Of a DNA stretch of 64,000 nt, positions 12,647 to 23,834 are shown one piece after another. The notes under the pieces are model-generated. The model did no database searches. It saw only the letters and a program-made list of their open reading frames with translations, and was not told the origin of the DNA. The DNA comes from Sympetrum striolatum. Its lineage: Eukaryota > Arthropoda > Insecta > Odonata > Libellulidae. The stretch lies in NCBI GenBank assembly GCA_947579665.1, contig OX388347.1, positions 19,398,562 through 19,462,561 on the forward strand, in the 5' to 3' direction. The position numbers and the translations under genes are program-made. Within the stretch, counting starts at the first letter, position 1, and every line of letters begins with the position of its first letter.

Positions 12647-12659
12647 ACAAAAAAATTGA

Positions 12660-15385
12660 AACGAGGAACATAGGTTCCCCATAGGATAATATCCTGCTTG
12701 AGATATCGGACTCTACATTTTCCAACAGATGGAACTCAACTGCCGCAAAATTACGAATCACTTTGCAATTTTATATTTGGTTACTAAAATATTATCAATA
12801 AGAAAAGGAAAAATGAGGAAGAAACATTAAAGACGTCGAAAACATTGAAAAGTCATTTTAGCTGATTCCGGAACCACGTGATCGATGTCTGTGTGGAATA
12901 GAGATTTTATTCAGTTTTAGTTAAGTTAGAAATACTAATGAACAGATCTTCAAGTGGCTGTAAACACGTTGGAAACCGACTCCTCTTATTGCGGATTCGG
13001 TCGTAAGTGAAGCTCCCGCTCGTCTGTAATCGGAACTGCATTCCCACCTTTAATGTTTTTCCTCTCTTTGTTGCCAAGCGTTGCGTCACAGCGATTCGTC
13101 ATTGAAAATAATGTTTCTATCGTCCGCCAATGCAAACGCATGGGACTGCCGCGACCATATGAGACGGACGGGTTTTTCTCGATTCCTCGCTATTTCCGCC
13201 CCCGGACCGGTTTCAAAGGCGAGCTTTAAACCAGCGGAGAGCAAATTGCGATTCGGAATCGCGCGAAAGCGGTGTTTTAGATCGATTTATCGCCCCTGGA
13301 CCATCTCTGGAGATGCAGCCTCCAATCTCGAGATCCAAAGTGCTCATACCGTAATTTGTGGAAGCATGTGTTAACTGTTTTATAGATTCAGATTGAAGTG
13401 CGAGAAACGCAGCGGTTGTTTGGGTAGAGCTAAAAAACATACCTGTGCATAAAATCGACTTTTATAGTCTGTAAACGATTCGAAGTGATGTTGTTAAACT
13501 AGTAAATTACTCTTTAGAATAAGGTGAGGAATTAACGGTATCTATGACAGCTAACCGCACCCGTTAAGGTATTTCTCGTAAATCATAAATTTACGACTAG
13601 AGTATGGATTTCTCTGTCAGAATAGTAGTTTTTCCTTTTTTATTATAAGTTCTTCGAAAAATTAAGTCGTTTCGCTTATGGGCTATCAGACTACCAAGCC
13701 ATAGTTTTGAAATAACTGAATATTAAGCCATCGATCGCTTTTGTATGTTATTTTCATTGGTAAATACTTAGAAAAGATCATTTTTACCACATGTTTTAGT
13801 GAAAGTAATATATTTCTGTTCGGTGCCAAAAATGGCTATCACGGTCCACAGGGCTCTAAAGAAACAACATTCTAATAAGGTTATGCTGAAATATGTTCCA
13901 AATTTAGAATCGATACTATTTCTGATTTACCCTTTTATAATGAAACGAAATAGCAATTTATCCTCATTAGAATTAATCTTCTACATTGTTTGTCAAATAC
14001 ATCTGCTATACTCTTAGATATTTTGAATGCGAAGGCAGCTTTTATTTATTAAATTAATCCATGAATAAATCGGCATTAATTTCTTTTGTCATGTAGTATG
14101 GAGTTCTTTAATATCTTTCCTGGTTGATATTATTCCTCTCCTCTTTGCACGCAATTCATCTGCAGAGAAAAAGTTAGTCTATTCCGCAAAAAATATAAGG
14201 GCATAGTCCTCTTTGTGTTCTATTCTCCTTCTTAAGCATTTATTCCATCCGAGCACGGCAGCTGTGCCTACCTGCTCATTTGATTTGCCACCTTTTGTTT
14301 CTCTGCTGAAATTTTTCGCACGAAAGAATTATATGCAAATGAGGCGCGTGATTCAATCGTTTATGCAGTGGTTTTATTCATTAAGCGCCATTGTCGCTCT
14401 GCGTGCTGTACTTCAATAAAGACAGCTGAGAATGTCAATTTTAAATATCTTCGTCATGATTGCGTGACATCTTGAGTACTCCGCAATTCCTACCTTTCTT
14501 TGTTTAGAACCATTTCTTAGCTCAAGAGAAAGGATACTGCTTTGAGTTCTAAGCAAGTTATTTACGCACAAGTTTCGTAAACTCGTTCATTTTGGGCTGA
14601 ATTATTTGTCGTCTCTTAACATTGAAAATCTAAAATTAAAAGTACTGAGTGAAATTTGGTGGAATTTCGTTTTAAAAAAATCGTAAAAGAAATAAGATAC
14701 CTTTCCACAGAAATATTTCTGTTGAAAGTAAACATCTCATTTCTTCTTTGATTATTTAAAATCTCTCATTCCATTATAGTCATGCTTCTCATATTCTTTT
14801 AAAATACTTCATTGTTCACAGATGGATGAATTACACTTACGAATAGTGATGTTATTACATGATCCCTTTCTACCCCCTACCTTTACTTATTTTTCAAATC
14901 ACCCTAAACTTTAGATGTCTATACCTTCTGAAAATTTTCCACTTTTCTGCAATCTTTTATCTTCTCAATCAAAACCTTATTCTATCAATCGCCTTGAATT
15001 TATTTTTGTTTGGTACCTTTTCAACTCACCACCTTTTTTCTATTTTATACCACACTAATGCTTCAGAGTTTTTCAATCTTTAAACTTCCTCGTTACAACT
15101 TTTCAAACCTGAAACGTTTCATAATTACCTATTTCACGGGCAATCATCCTCGGGTATTAAATTAAATTTATTGTTCAGTATCTGATTTCCAAAAAGAAGA
15201 GGCCAAAAATTTAGTTCAAGTTTATCGCCCATGTATTAGAAAACTAATCCTTGAGATATCACATTTATAACATATCTACCCTATACTACAGATTGACATT
15301 TTAAAATACGGTGTTATTTGATTATAAAATAGCCCTTAACAAGTAAATAGGGTAAGGTAATTTTACATTAGATGGCGTGCACCCA
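12660..15385. other. Gene-free stretch
   Basis: The part at 12950-13380 is GC-richer and open on both strands (plus 13081-13374, minus 13213-13440), with no recognisable motif. From 13500 to 15380 the DNA is AT-rich, and 14850-15070 is pyrimidine-rich. Nothing is supported as a gene. Confidence 0.4.
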
Positions 15386-15392
15386 GGAAAAA

Positions 15393-15563
15393 TCCCAAGG
15401 TAGAATAGACTTGAAAAAAGTCCGATGGAACCGGGAATCGAACCAGGAACCCGAGGGACCAAAATAGCTCAACGGACGGAGCGCCTAACCTGACCAGCAA
15501 TTGGTAGACCCGGCTTCAATTCCCCGTCCCGTCGGACTTTTTTCAAGTGTATTCTTCCTTGAG
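15393..15563. mobile_element. Inverted pair of tRNA-like SINE 3' halves
   Basis: Two arms of about 52 bp (15393-15443 and 15512-15563) are inverted copies agreeing at most positions, including a 17-bp perfect match ACTTGAAAAAAGTCCGA. The right arm belongs to a plus-strand tRNA-like unit: A box TAGCTCAACGG (15464-15474), a perfect D stem (GCTC with GAGC), a decayed B box (GGCTTCAATTCC), GGGAC with GTCCC as partial acceptor stem, and a T6 pol III stop. The left arm carries a perfect minus-strand B box (GGTTCGATTCC) and its own T6. So two tRNA-derived ends point away from each other around one centre. Confidence 0.75.
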
Positions 15564-15569
15564 AAAATA

Positions 15570-16395
15570 GCCTTTGTTTAATATTGAGACGCTGCACTTA
15601 GTCTAGTACGAAGATCCAATTTTTTTCGGACTACAGTTTCTAGTTTACTTATCTTTTTTCTGTAGCTCAGTTCAAGCGGTTCCCATGGGTATTCATAATT
15701 AATTATTTACTGTTCCGCATGGTGTAGTAACTGTGGCCTTCTTCATTGGTGCTAATGCGACCCTCTGAAGGCAGAAGACTTCATTAGACCTCTGGTATGG
15801 AGTGGTTATATTCAACAACACCGTTGCGAATGTCATATAATTTGTATTCTAGATCGCCTTTTACCCCGATCGAGTTAACGAACCCTCTTCCCGCTTGATT
15901 TGGTCCAGATCCGGAGTTTGCGCTCCATTGCGTCTTCGGCCTCGCTTAAGTCCTCTTGGTGAAGCAGTCGCCGAACGCAATAGATCCGCGAACCTTGACA
16001 CAGTTGTACGCAAATGCGACGGTGGGGAAGTAATTCTGATTTATTCTGCCTTGTGTGTGTACACTCGCGATTTCAGTCGCTCCTTTAACCCAAATTCGGA
16101 ATTTCCTCAATGACGTCCCTCGTAAAATTAATCGGAGTTAATCCGACACCTGGCATTGAACCACTCCGTAGGATCACTCTCGTTCTTGGAAAGAGGCTAT
16201 CTCAGCTGGAAGAATTGCGGCCAATTATCCTTCATCTGAAAGCTCGGTGTTAGTGGGGCTAGCGAAGATAATTCGTTCCGGAATCGCATCCATTAGAGTG
16301 CGAATGCTCGAACACTGAAATGCATGCTAATTGCCGAATTACCACACTTTCTCCATGTCAAAAGAATGAGGAAAAACAATTTTGTTTTGGGCATC
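15570..16395. other. Gene-free stretch
   Basis: The 72-codon plus-strand frame at 15895-16113 lies in a GC-richer patch and has no recognisable motif. Nothing else seen. Confidence 0.35.
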
Positions 16396-16585
16396 TTTGA
16401 TGTTTTTTGTGCACCAATATACAGTCTCGTATCCACCCAAATAATTATTATAATAGCTATATCTATATTTGGCTTAGGGTGTCCTGTTCTATCTTGTTTA
16501 TTTTTTCTAATATACAGACTATATTTTCTTCCAATGTACTTATCACTAAAGAAATAAAGTATTCTATTCTATTATACTATTCAGT
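16396..16585 (+). repeat. Possible retroposon 3' end
   Basis: An AATAAAG signal near 16552 is followed at once by short tandem TATTC/TATTA units. That arrangement resembles the ends of family A (signal, then simple tail), but the upstream sequence matches no other copy in the window. It could be chance in AT-rich DNA. Confidence 0.25.
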
Positions 16586-16589
16586 ATTT

Positions 16590-17640
16590 GTCAGGACCTC
16601 AAGTTGAAGGGAAAATAATATTCCTAAGCCGGAATGTTTTACGCCGGTATGGTTGCTAGCTGTATTCCTGTTGCCTTATTTTTAATCCGGACTTATTTAT
16701 CTGATGCATTGGAAACGTATGTATCGTAGAGATGTATTTGTTTACCTAGATTCTAAGTGGTTAAAATGGCTTCTGTGATAAAGATTTGTTTATCCCTTTC
16801 GGTAGCGGAGTTCCCGTATCAATGATCGTAAAAAAATGTTCTTTTTTTGATGTTTGCTATGTCTAATCGAAACTAGTCGATCCTCTTAAATATTGCGCAA
16901 TGATATGCCATATAATTTTTTTCTCAAGGTGACAGTGTTATTCTTTTGAGAGATTTATATTCCTTAGATTGTGAAGATAGTTTGGAATAGAAAACAATTT
17001 TGGTATGCCGGTCGTTGAAGTCTCCGGAATCCGGCGAAAGTTTGATAAAATTACTCGAGTATGTGTATCTGAAGATGCTGAAATATGGATTTTGAACTCG
17101 CTGCTTTAACAATCTAAGGTACTACGGAAGTTAAATCGGGCCTAATTTGGTAGTCGTAGGTTATGTTTCCGCCTAACCCACGACAGCCAAACGTTTCCTC
17201 TCGCTCATGCTCGTGCATCCTTCTCCTATCCCGTTATCTCTGAATCATTCATTCTTCAGGACATGGCCCTTCTTAATATCTTATCCAAATATATATAATT
17301 AGTATTTTTATTTTGATGCCGTTTATGAACTTAGCTATTAAAAATAGGCAACAATGGTAAAATTGGAAGCGAAAAAAATTCACTCAAATTTTTGTTAAAA
17401 TAATTATAAATGCCAATGAAATCTTCATATTAAAAAAGCTATAAGATGTGGTGATGATGAAGTTACAAGTGGAAATAATTTACGTTAAAATATTAAAAAT
17501 GTAAAAAATATTTCAATATTAAAATATAAAAAGTATTAAAATATAAAAGTATAAAAATATTAAAATAACTCTGAAAATCAGTTTTGAATATCAAAAATAG
17601 TAAAATAATTAGGAATTATGCTGTTTAAAATGGCTCTTTA
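16590..17640. other. Gene-free stretch
   Basis: AT-rich DNA. The part at 17500-17600 is a degenerate run of TTAAAATATAAAA-like units. No gene or shared repeat seen. Confidence 0.35.
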
Positions 17641-17795
17641 TAGACCACTTTAGGCTCCCGGATAGTCATGTGGACAGCGCGTTTGCCTTTGGTGAAAGGG
17701 ATCCCGGGTTCGAATCCCGGTGGGAGTCAATGTGCGAGATGACCTAAGCTGTCGAAGCCCTTTTAACAATACTACTACTACTACTAGACCACTTT
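17641..17795 (+). mobile_element. tRNA-derived SINE (family S2) with target-site duplication
   Basis: A complete insertion. The 11-bp word TAGACCACTTT occurs on both sides (17641-17651 and 17785-17795). Between them the 133-bp body has a tRNA-like head with A box TAGTCATGTGG (one mismatch to consensus), a perfect B box GGTTCGAATCC at 17707-17717 set in CCCGG and CCCGG arms, a short unrelated body (CCTAAGCTGT), and a tail of ACT repeats. This is the standard anatomy of a LINE-mobilised pol III SINE. The perfect duplication implies a relatively young insertion. Family members: 8866-8985, and a related head at 52815-52895. Confidence 0.9.
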
Positions 17796-17799
17796 GTTA

Positions 17800-18308
17800 C
17801 ACAATTTTCTGGTTGCATTCCACACAAAAATGGTCTCGCATTTAAATGTAGCCGTTTCATATGAAAATTGACAATTGAAACGTTTAATTATGGCGGTATG
17901 GTGAAGTTCGGGGAAGCAAAATTTATGGGGAATGTTTGTCGGTCCCCTATCGGTCGGTTCCCTAATCGTTCTGTATTAATTGGAAGACTATTTTCTACAG
18001 CTCATTCAAAATTAAAGTGTGACCATTCTAGCGTTTCCTCAGATACACATTGATACTTTACATCGATAATCTTGTTATGTTAATGAAGAAGTATGAGGGA
18101 TGGGTTTTCGGGGAGGAGATGGTTCCAGTTTGGCGGAAACGGCCTTTTTTCTTCCCGGTAATTGCCGATTTTCAAACTGCGAAGAGGTTTCTCCATTTCT
18201 CGCCTTTAACGTCCAATTTTTTTGCGCAGACTGTGGTGTGTGTTTAAGACGTCTTCGCTCCGTCCATCCTGCGGAGAAAAAAGTCCCTCATGTTTTCACT
18301 CGCTCGAG
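17800..18308. other. Gene-free stretch
   Basis: Several short plus-strand frames overlap (17868-18053, 18050-18247, 18100-18333), none with a recognisable motif. Moderately GC-rich from 18100 onward. Confidence 0.35.
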
Positions 18309-18373
18309 ATATCGCGAGAAAGTTCCGAGATAGCGCAGTCAAATATTGGGGATAAGCTACTCTCACCTTGGAA
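18309..18373 (+). repeat. 65-bp direct repeat, left copy
   Basis: ATATCGCGAGAAAGTTCCGA and the following bases recur at 19198-19262 with about three differences. The unit includes a small inverted motif (GGGGATA, AGC, TACTCTC here; perfect in the other copy). Similarity stops sharply at both ends. I do not recognise the unit, and it lacks the TG...CA ends of an LTR. Confidence 0.8.
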
Positions 18374-19197
18374 ATCTCCAGCCAGCACCTTGCTTCTAGA
18401 AAAAAGGACGTAGCCATTTATTATAGCGAATTTGATTCAACCTTATTGATTGAAATCATTGCAACTAAGTACCAAAACCATCAAAGGAATGTTTTTCACT
18501 AATATCAAAAGAGCTATTGCAGTAGAAAAGGGTCGTCGTGAAAGAATAAAAGCAGAAGTAAACCACAGGTGTTATACATAAAAAAACATAGCCGTGTCAT
18601 GAGATAAAACCAAATATTAAACGAAGTAATCCCAGTGTAAAAGTGTAATCCAATGCCAAAGTCCTTTGATAGTTTTGATACTTTGTGACAATATTTTCAC
18701 GTACGTCACAATCAGTGGTATACCTTATTGATTGATTAATACTATTGAAAACTACGTCTTCTTGGACTACCGTGATGATTTACCGGGAATTGCCTCAAAC
18801 ACATTTTTGAAAAATCCACGCAAATAGTCCTTTCTGGGGCCTTCTTGGTATCGACTCCATGGCGGCTAGGAAAGATTATATATAGCAGTGAATTGAAATT
18901 GGTTACACCTTGAATTGACAAAAAAGGATTGACCGATATTGCTGATTATACCCCTCACACGGTCAATATTATCGAAATCCCTTTAAACTATCGATGGAGC
19001 TGCAATAAAAATAAAATCGTTAAAATTTTCTCCTATATTTTATTTATCAATATTGCTTTCAATATAGCTCTCAGGGGATCAATGTATGTAAGAATTTCAA
19101 TATTGAGTCAATGTGAGGTAGGTTTCAGAATTAGTGCGTCACAAAATACACCTTGGAGTTACATTTATCAGTCGTTTATCTTTCAAAGAACATGTTT
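18374..19197. other. Spacer between 65-bp direct repeats
   Basis: An 824-bp segment enclosed by the direct repeats. No primer-binding site, polypurine tract or protein motif is visible. The plus-strand frame 18929-19222 (97 codons) ends inside the right repeat and has no recognisable domain. Confidence 0.4.
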
Positions 19198-19262
19198 ATA
19201 TCGCGAGAAAGTTCCGAGATAGCGCAGTCAAATATTGGGAGTAAGCTACTCCCACCTTGGAA
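19198..19262 (+). repeat. 65-bp direct repeat, right copy
   Basis: Second copy of the unit at 18309-18373. Here the inverted motif is perfect: GGGAGTA, AGC, TACTCCC. Flanking sequences differ from those of the left copy, so this is a dispersed or terminal repeat, not a larger tandem duplication. Confidence 0.8.
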
Positions 19263-20116
19263 TTCTTCTCATAAATATTAGCCTTCTTCGGCGAATGCTC
19301 TCAAGCCGAGCGAGACTAACGGCGTTTGCATGATACGGAGATATTTCCCGTGGCCTAATCATTTTCTCAAACACGAAAACGACCTTTGAGTCCGATCTTA
19401 CTTTCTTTATCGGCTTCTTTCGGCGTTTTAATTGGGGTTAATTTCAAGCCTCCATGACGACGTTTGGGGGAAGGCTACTGCCCTTGACTCACCGTTCTCG
19501 TGCCCGTCAAGTGAATCTCGTTCCCTTAATATTTTGGGTTTAATTTTACTGTCAGATTTCATCGCCGAAACGTGATGCTGTCGTTGTGCTGCATCTCAAT
19601 CTGTTTTAATGGCCATCGCCGAGTATGCGTTTATTTTTTTAACATTCATCCGTCCGATATCATTAATTTCCGTCAGGAATATATGCGATGATCTTCTTCT
19701 TTGTTTCGTCCGCACATATTTTCTCCTGGCTTAATTTAATTATAAATAATCGTCGTAAGAGATGGAGAGAGAGACCCTGAGAAAGAAAATTTCACTGTAT
19801 TTCTTTTTTTTCGCTATCGGGTACTTTGATTTTGCAAAATGTTTTATTTTAGTAAGTCTGTCCACATAACAAGAAATGCCAGTTGTTGAAATGGATAATT
19901 TATGTATGGCAATGTAATAGTATATTATGTATTAGTCTCTTAATTAAGAGATTAAAATATAATTTATTACGATCGATTTATTAATTTCTTTCACTCTCAT
20001 TTTTTGTGGAATTTAGTTTAGTTATGGGTATCCATACACTGATATATTGTTCCTTGTCGTAAATCGATGTATCATTGTAAAGAAAGAGAATTTTGAACTC
20101 GGCTGTTAATGAATTA

Positions 20117-20229
20117 GAGGTTTTAAATCTCCAATAGCCTTTGTCGGCGTTCCTCTTCTCATTCACCGGCATTCGGAGAAAACAAGAAAGGAACGCCGAC
20201 AAAGACGATTATTGGAGTTTTAAAATCTC
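20117..20229. repeat. Long imperfect inverted repeat
   Basis: Arms at 20117-20154 and 20189-20229 are inverted copies of about 38-41 nt separated by 34 nt. The inner 16 bp (CTTTGTCGGCGTTCCT) pair perfectly; the outer part has a 2-3-nt bulge and a few mismatches. It could be a foldback MITE remnant or a structured transcript such as a miRNA-type precursor. No target duplication is clear. Confidence 0.8.
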
Positions 20230-20234
20230 TTAAC

Positions 20235-22390
20235 GATATATCATTGATATATCGATAAAACATAACTGATAATCGAAACATATTCCACGTTGGTGCATAG
20301 CGAAAAAGTTGCGTAATATTATAACCTTAGCTTTCGTTTACTAAATTGTTTCTTAGAATAAATAGCAATTATCTATAAAAGTTTAGTAAAAGAAGATAAT
20401 TTTTCATGAATTCTCCGTTGGAAGTAGTTTAATCATATTTTATTTTATAATAGAAGATATGCCTTCCCAGCTATCCCACAGATGAGGTAGATGAGAAATC
20501 TATCATTTTAATTTAAGCAGTTCCAAAAATAAACGATTGAAATTTTCAAAGGTGTGATGTGGTACATCGTCAAGATGGTAGCGCTGCATTTCTTTTCCAT
20601 TCGAATTCGAAGCATCCGGTGGCATCCATTTGTGTAATGTCTTCTGGTGAGGGTAGTGCTCCTGAGGACCGGAAGTCGTCGTGTGGGGTCGCCGCCATTG
20701 ACTTCCCGCAGTCCTCGCTCATTCGAGGCGCACTCTTATTTGGATTACCGTCACTTCGATGCCATTCTAAACATTCCACCCTCGCTCTCCATCATTTACT
20801 CCTAGTGATATATATTTCACCCTCTCCAATGCATATCCATCAAGTTTGTCAAGGGCGTGTTTTCCCATCCGCAGGGGTGGTCGTGCCGCTAGTTAGGGTG
20901 CCGTCACTTCTACCATGTGCCATTAGGGAGCTGTTACTAATTATGCTATTTGTAGTTACTCTAATCAAATGAAGATGCAGAGCTAGAAACTCCATGACAT
21001 TTCGATTTGTGTTGTTAAAAAGATGAATAACCTGCCCGGTTGAAAATGGGAAATGTTTTATGAACATGTAGTTAGTATATTTCATTTATAACAAACAGAT
21101 TAGAAAATAACCCAATTTCATCTGATACGATAAAAGAATAAACAAATAATAAAAAATTCCTGAATGAATTAAAATATGAAACCGATTAAGAAAGACGTGA
21201 AAAAGACAAGAAATCAGGTCAATATAAAGCAAATTTAAGTTCACATTTCAATAATGTGAGAAAGTAATGAATCATAACGGTTGTTCCTTCTATTTGTCTT
21301 TCCCATCATCCTTGTAAGTAAAATTATTTAAGGCATATATCATACGTATATACAGGTATGACCGTCAGCATTCAGGTTCAATTCTAGTAGATTCTGTAGA
21401 CGCAGAGATAACACGGAAAATTTGATATTACGACTTTCTAACTGTCACAACCACTTGAAGTCGTTGTTCGGTCGGTAATTTCTAGTTTTGCAGTTATGCC
21501 ATCATAAACGTCAGGTTGCAGCAACATGAGTTCTTGCTTCATAGCAGATGTTCTACTGCAGGACGTTTTTAATGAACTGTACCGTTGAGTACTTCTTCAT
21601 CTTGAACACCTTATTGTTTGGAATTTATTAGAAATTTATGTTGTCATTTATCTGGTCCTCGAAGTAACCTACGCGGACTTTTATAATGACTGGTACAGTT
21701 ATGTTAATTAATTAAACAGTAATATTTACACGCTAAAACTTGTGCTTTTGCGAAAGACTAGATCTCCATTTTCAGTAGTTTTTTATGATTATTATTTTAA
21801 TTATAATTATCGGATCATGGTTAAAGTTAGATCGCAATGTAAATCAATGTACTGTTTTAAATTAGAGATTCGAGCACCAGGGTACATTCTTTTCTCCGAG
21901 TTAGTCGTCATGCCGTCAAAATTTAACGCCTATAAAATGAGAAAATTTACTCTCTCGGTAATTCAAGGGACCTTTACATACATGTTAAAGAATTCCTCTG
22001 TAGAAAAACGTCTACTAAGAAGATTTCTGAGGATAAAACTACCCAGAATGCATCTTAAGTATTAGTACACAAACCACGGGCCCATCCTACCACTGTGAGA
22101 TTGCTATCTGGCACGAAAAGCAACTTTAAATATATTTTGTCAAGGCTTTTTTATATTTGGCTCTCTAAGAGGTGATTTTGGTACCACTTAATAATAACAA
22201 AAGCTCAAAATCCAAAAATGTTGCATTTTTGTCCTAAACGCTCTGAAAGCACGGTGTAGTTTCCATATAACTTTCTATTTTGTATCTAATAAATAATATC
22301 TATTTCACAAAATTGTACTATTTTATGTATACCCTAAGAAAATATAACGTATGGTTTGTCCCCAAGTATTGTATTAGTAGTGCACCCAAT
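20235..22390. other. Gene-free stretch
   Basis: The 137-codon plus-strand frame at 20559-20972 overlaps two minus-strand frames and shows no domain. The words CCGTCACTTC and GTGCCATT or ATGCCATT recur at about 20747 and 20902, hinting at a small internal duplication. The frame 21742-22065 is basic and unrecognised. I do not call a gene. Confidence 0.35.
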
Positions 22391-22395
22391 AATTT

Positions 22396-22692
22396 TTATA
22401 CTTTCTGCTGCGACCTTGTGAAAGGAAATATACTTCCATAATCATCGAGCGATAAAAATTCCGTGCCACTCGGAGGAACTTCCGGCCAGCAAGTGTCAAG
22501 GAGTTGTTTATAGTTTTGGATTATTCTATTGTTTTGTCTCTGAATCACCTGCTTTCTTATCTCTGCCCAATGGCGTATATTCTTCCTACTTGGTTTTATC
22601 TTTACTGCGCGAGTCACTAGTATTTGTTTATACTGGCAGTTTCCGAGTTTTATAAACAGATATATGATTCCATTAATTTCAAGTCTGAATTT
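22396..22692 (-). CDS. Unidentified open frame with protein-like composition
   Basis: A minus-strand frame of 98 codons with no ATG near its 5' end, closed by TAA at 22396-22398 and bounded upstream by TGA (22693-22695). The predicted peptide has a basic, helix-prone first half (KIKPSRKNIRHWAEI, then QNNRIIQNYKQLL) and a turn-rich end (PEVPPSGTEF, then DDYGS). Its composition is less biased than that of other frames here, and the DNA is locally GC-richer. It could be an exon, with a weak possible acceptor at the CAG next to 22684, or a transposon relic. I do not recognise a family and assign no function. Confidence 0.2.
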   Translation of the reverse strand, partial: KFRLEINGIIYLFIKLGNCQYKQILVTRAVKIKPSRKNIRHWAEIRKQVIQRQNNRIIQNYKQLLDTCWPEVPPSGTEFLSLDDYGSIFPFTRSQQKV

Positions 22693-22699
22693 TCAGATC

Positions 22700-23600
22700 T
22701 CATCTATGTTTATCTCAGAGGAGTCACATGCTAGTTATTTCATCCTCAACCTTCGGAATAGCTACTTTTGTATTTATTCATTATCCGCTTTTTATTTAAA
22801 ATCATCCTTGCTTAGCTATGCCTCTTTTAATAGCAATTTTAATAGCATGATTTCAAGTATTTTCAAATAACTTATTGAATAATTCCTATTTAAGGAGTTA
22901 AACCCGCGATGGATTCAGTAATTTCAGTTATATTTCGTCAGTTGTAAATGTAATTGTCAAATATTTCACTCTTAATTTCACCAAATTACGGGTTTGCTGG
23001 GTTAGTGAATTACCTTTAAAATTAAGTTTGAAAACGCAAAAGTGTTCGAGTGCTTTATTTCTTTTTTTGAATATTCAGAGTTACTACCGAAAAGCCTAAT
23101 AAAGTACCAATGAAGAATATGTGGCTAGATTTCTTGAAATTATATCTTCATCGTAGCGACAGACAAACGAATTTATCTAGCATATTTTTGTCATTTTCAA
23201 GTTTTTAAACGAATATTAATTTATCGATTATGTCTTATGCCTTTGTTATTGTTGTTAAATTTATCCTTTTGTGAATTTAATTTCGTCATTTAAGTTATTT
23301 CTATCTTGAGCTGAAGTGTTTCTATTGATATCTGATTGTTATTCTATAAAAATATAAGATAATAGATAACTTACAAATTTGTATAGATATATAAGCTTAT
23401 TTTAGTAGTTGCTTTCATGCAGTGAACACCTCTTTCTCAGCTTTACTTTTTTAATTAATGAATCCTTACAATCTTCAATAGGAATTTGTTTTTGTGATTA
23501 TTTTTTATTGCGAGTAATCAATTTTTGGTTATCCTGTTATTTTATCTGATTGTAAAGTTACCGTTTAAGCGTTTACTTTAAAATGTAGGTACTGTATTGT
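22700..23600. other. AT-rich gene-free stretch
   Basis: T-rich unique DNA. It may include sequence belonging to the family A element that follows, but no boundary is visible. Confidence 0.35.
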
Positions 23601-23604
23601 TTTT

Positions 23605-23830
23605 TTGCTGTTTTTTCGCGATATTTTTCACTCTCCTTCCTGTGTGGGTGTTTCCCGCAACGTGAGTTTTTTCTTCGTCAACCTTCAGTTGCTAAGATTT
23701 TTTCCCACGCTGTACTCTTCCTTTATGTTTTGATTTCTAACTATTCAGATTATATTGGCATACGAGGTTAGGTGTCATAAACGTTCACTTGGGTCTAACC
23801 TCGTCAATAAAGGGTCTATCTATCTATATT
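23605..23830 (+). repeat. Family A retroposon 3' end, subfamily 2
   Basis: The only plus-strand copy. It has the block ending GTGTTTCCCGCAACGTGAG, a small stem-loop (CAAC, CTTCA, GTTG at 23679-23691), then a terminal stem of ten pairs: CGAGGTTAGG (23763-23772) with TCTAACCTCG (23794-23803), including one G.T. AATAAA follows at 23806-23811, then a tail of TATC units to about 23828. It is closest to the copy at 61740-61975, which shares the CGAGG stem and the GTTGC hairpin. Confidence 0.8.
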
Positions 23831-23834
23831 TCTA

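Noticed and set aside
18309..19262. LTR or TRIM element bounded by the 65-bp repeats
   Set aside because: The repeats lack TG...CA ends, and no primer-binding site, polypurine tract or target duplication is visible.
20559..20972. 137-codon plus-strand frame
   Set aside because: It is overlapped by two minus-strand frames, has no domain, and part of it rests on a local duplication of DNA words.
21360..21400. B-box-like word GGTTCAATTC
   Set aside because: Isolated, with no A box, stem or related copy.
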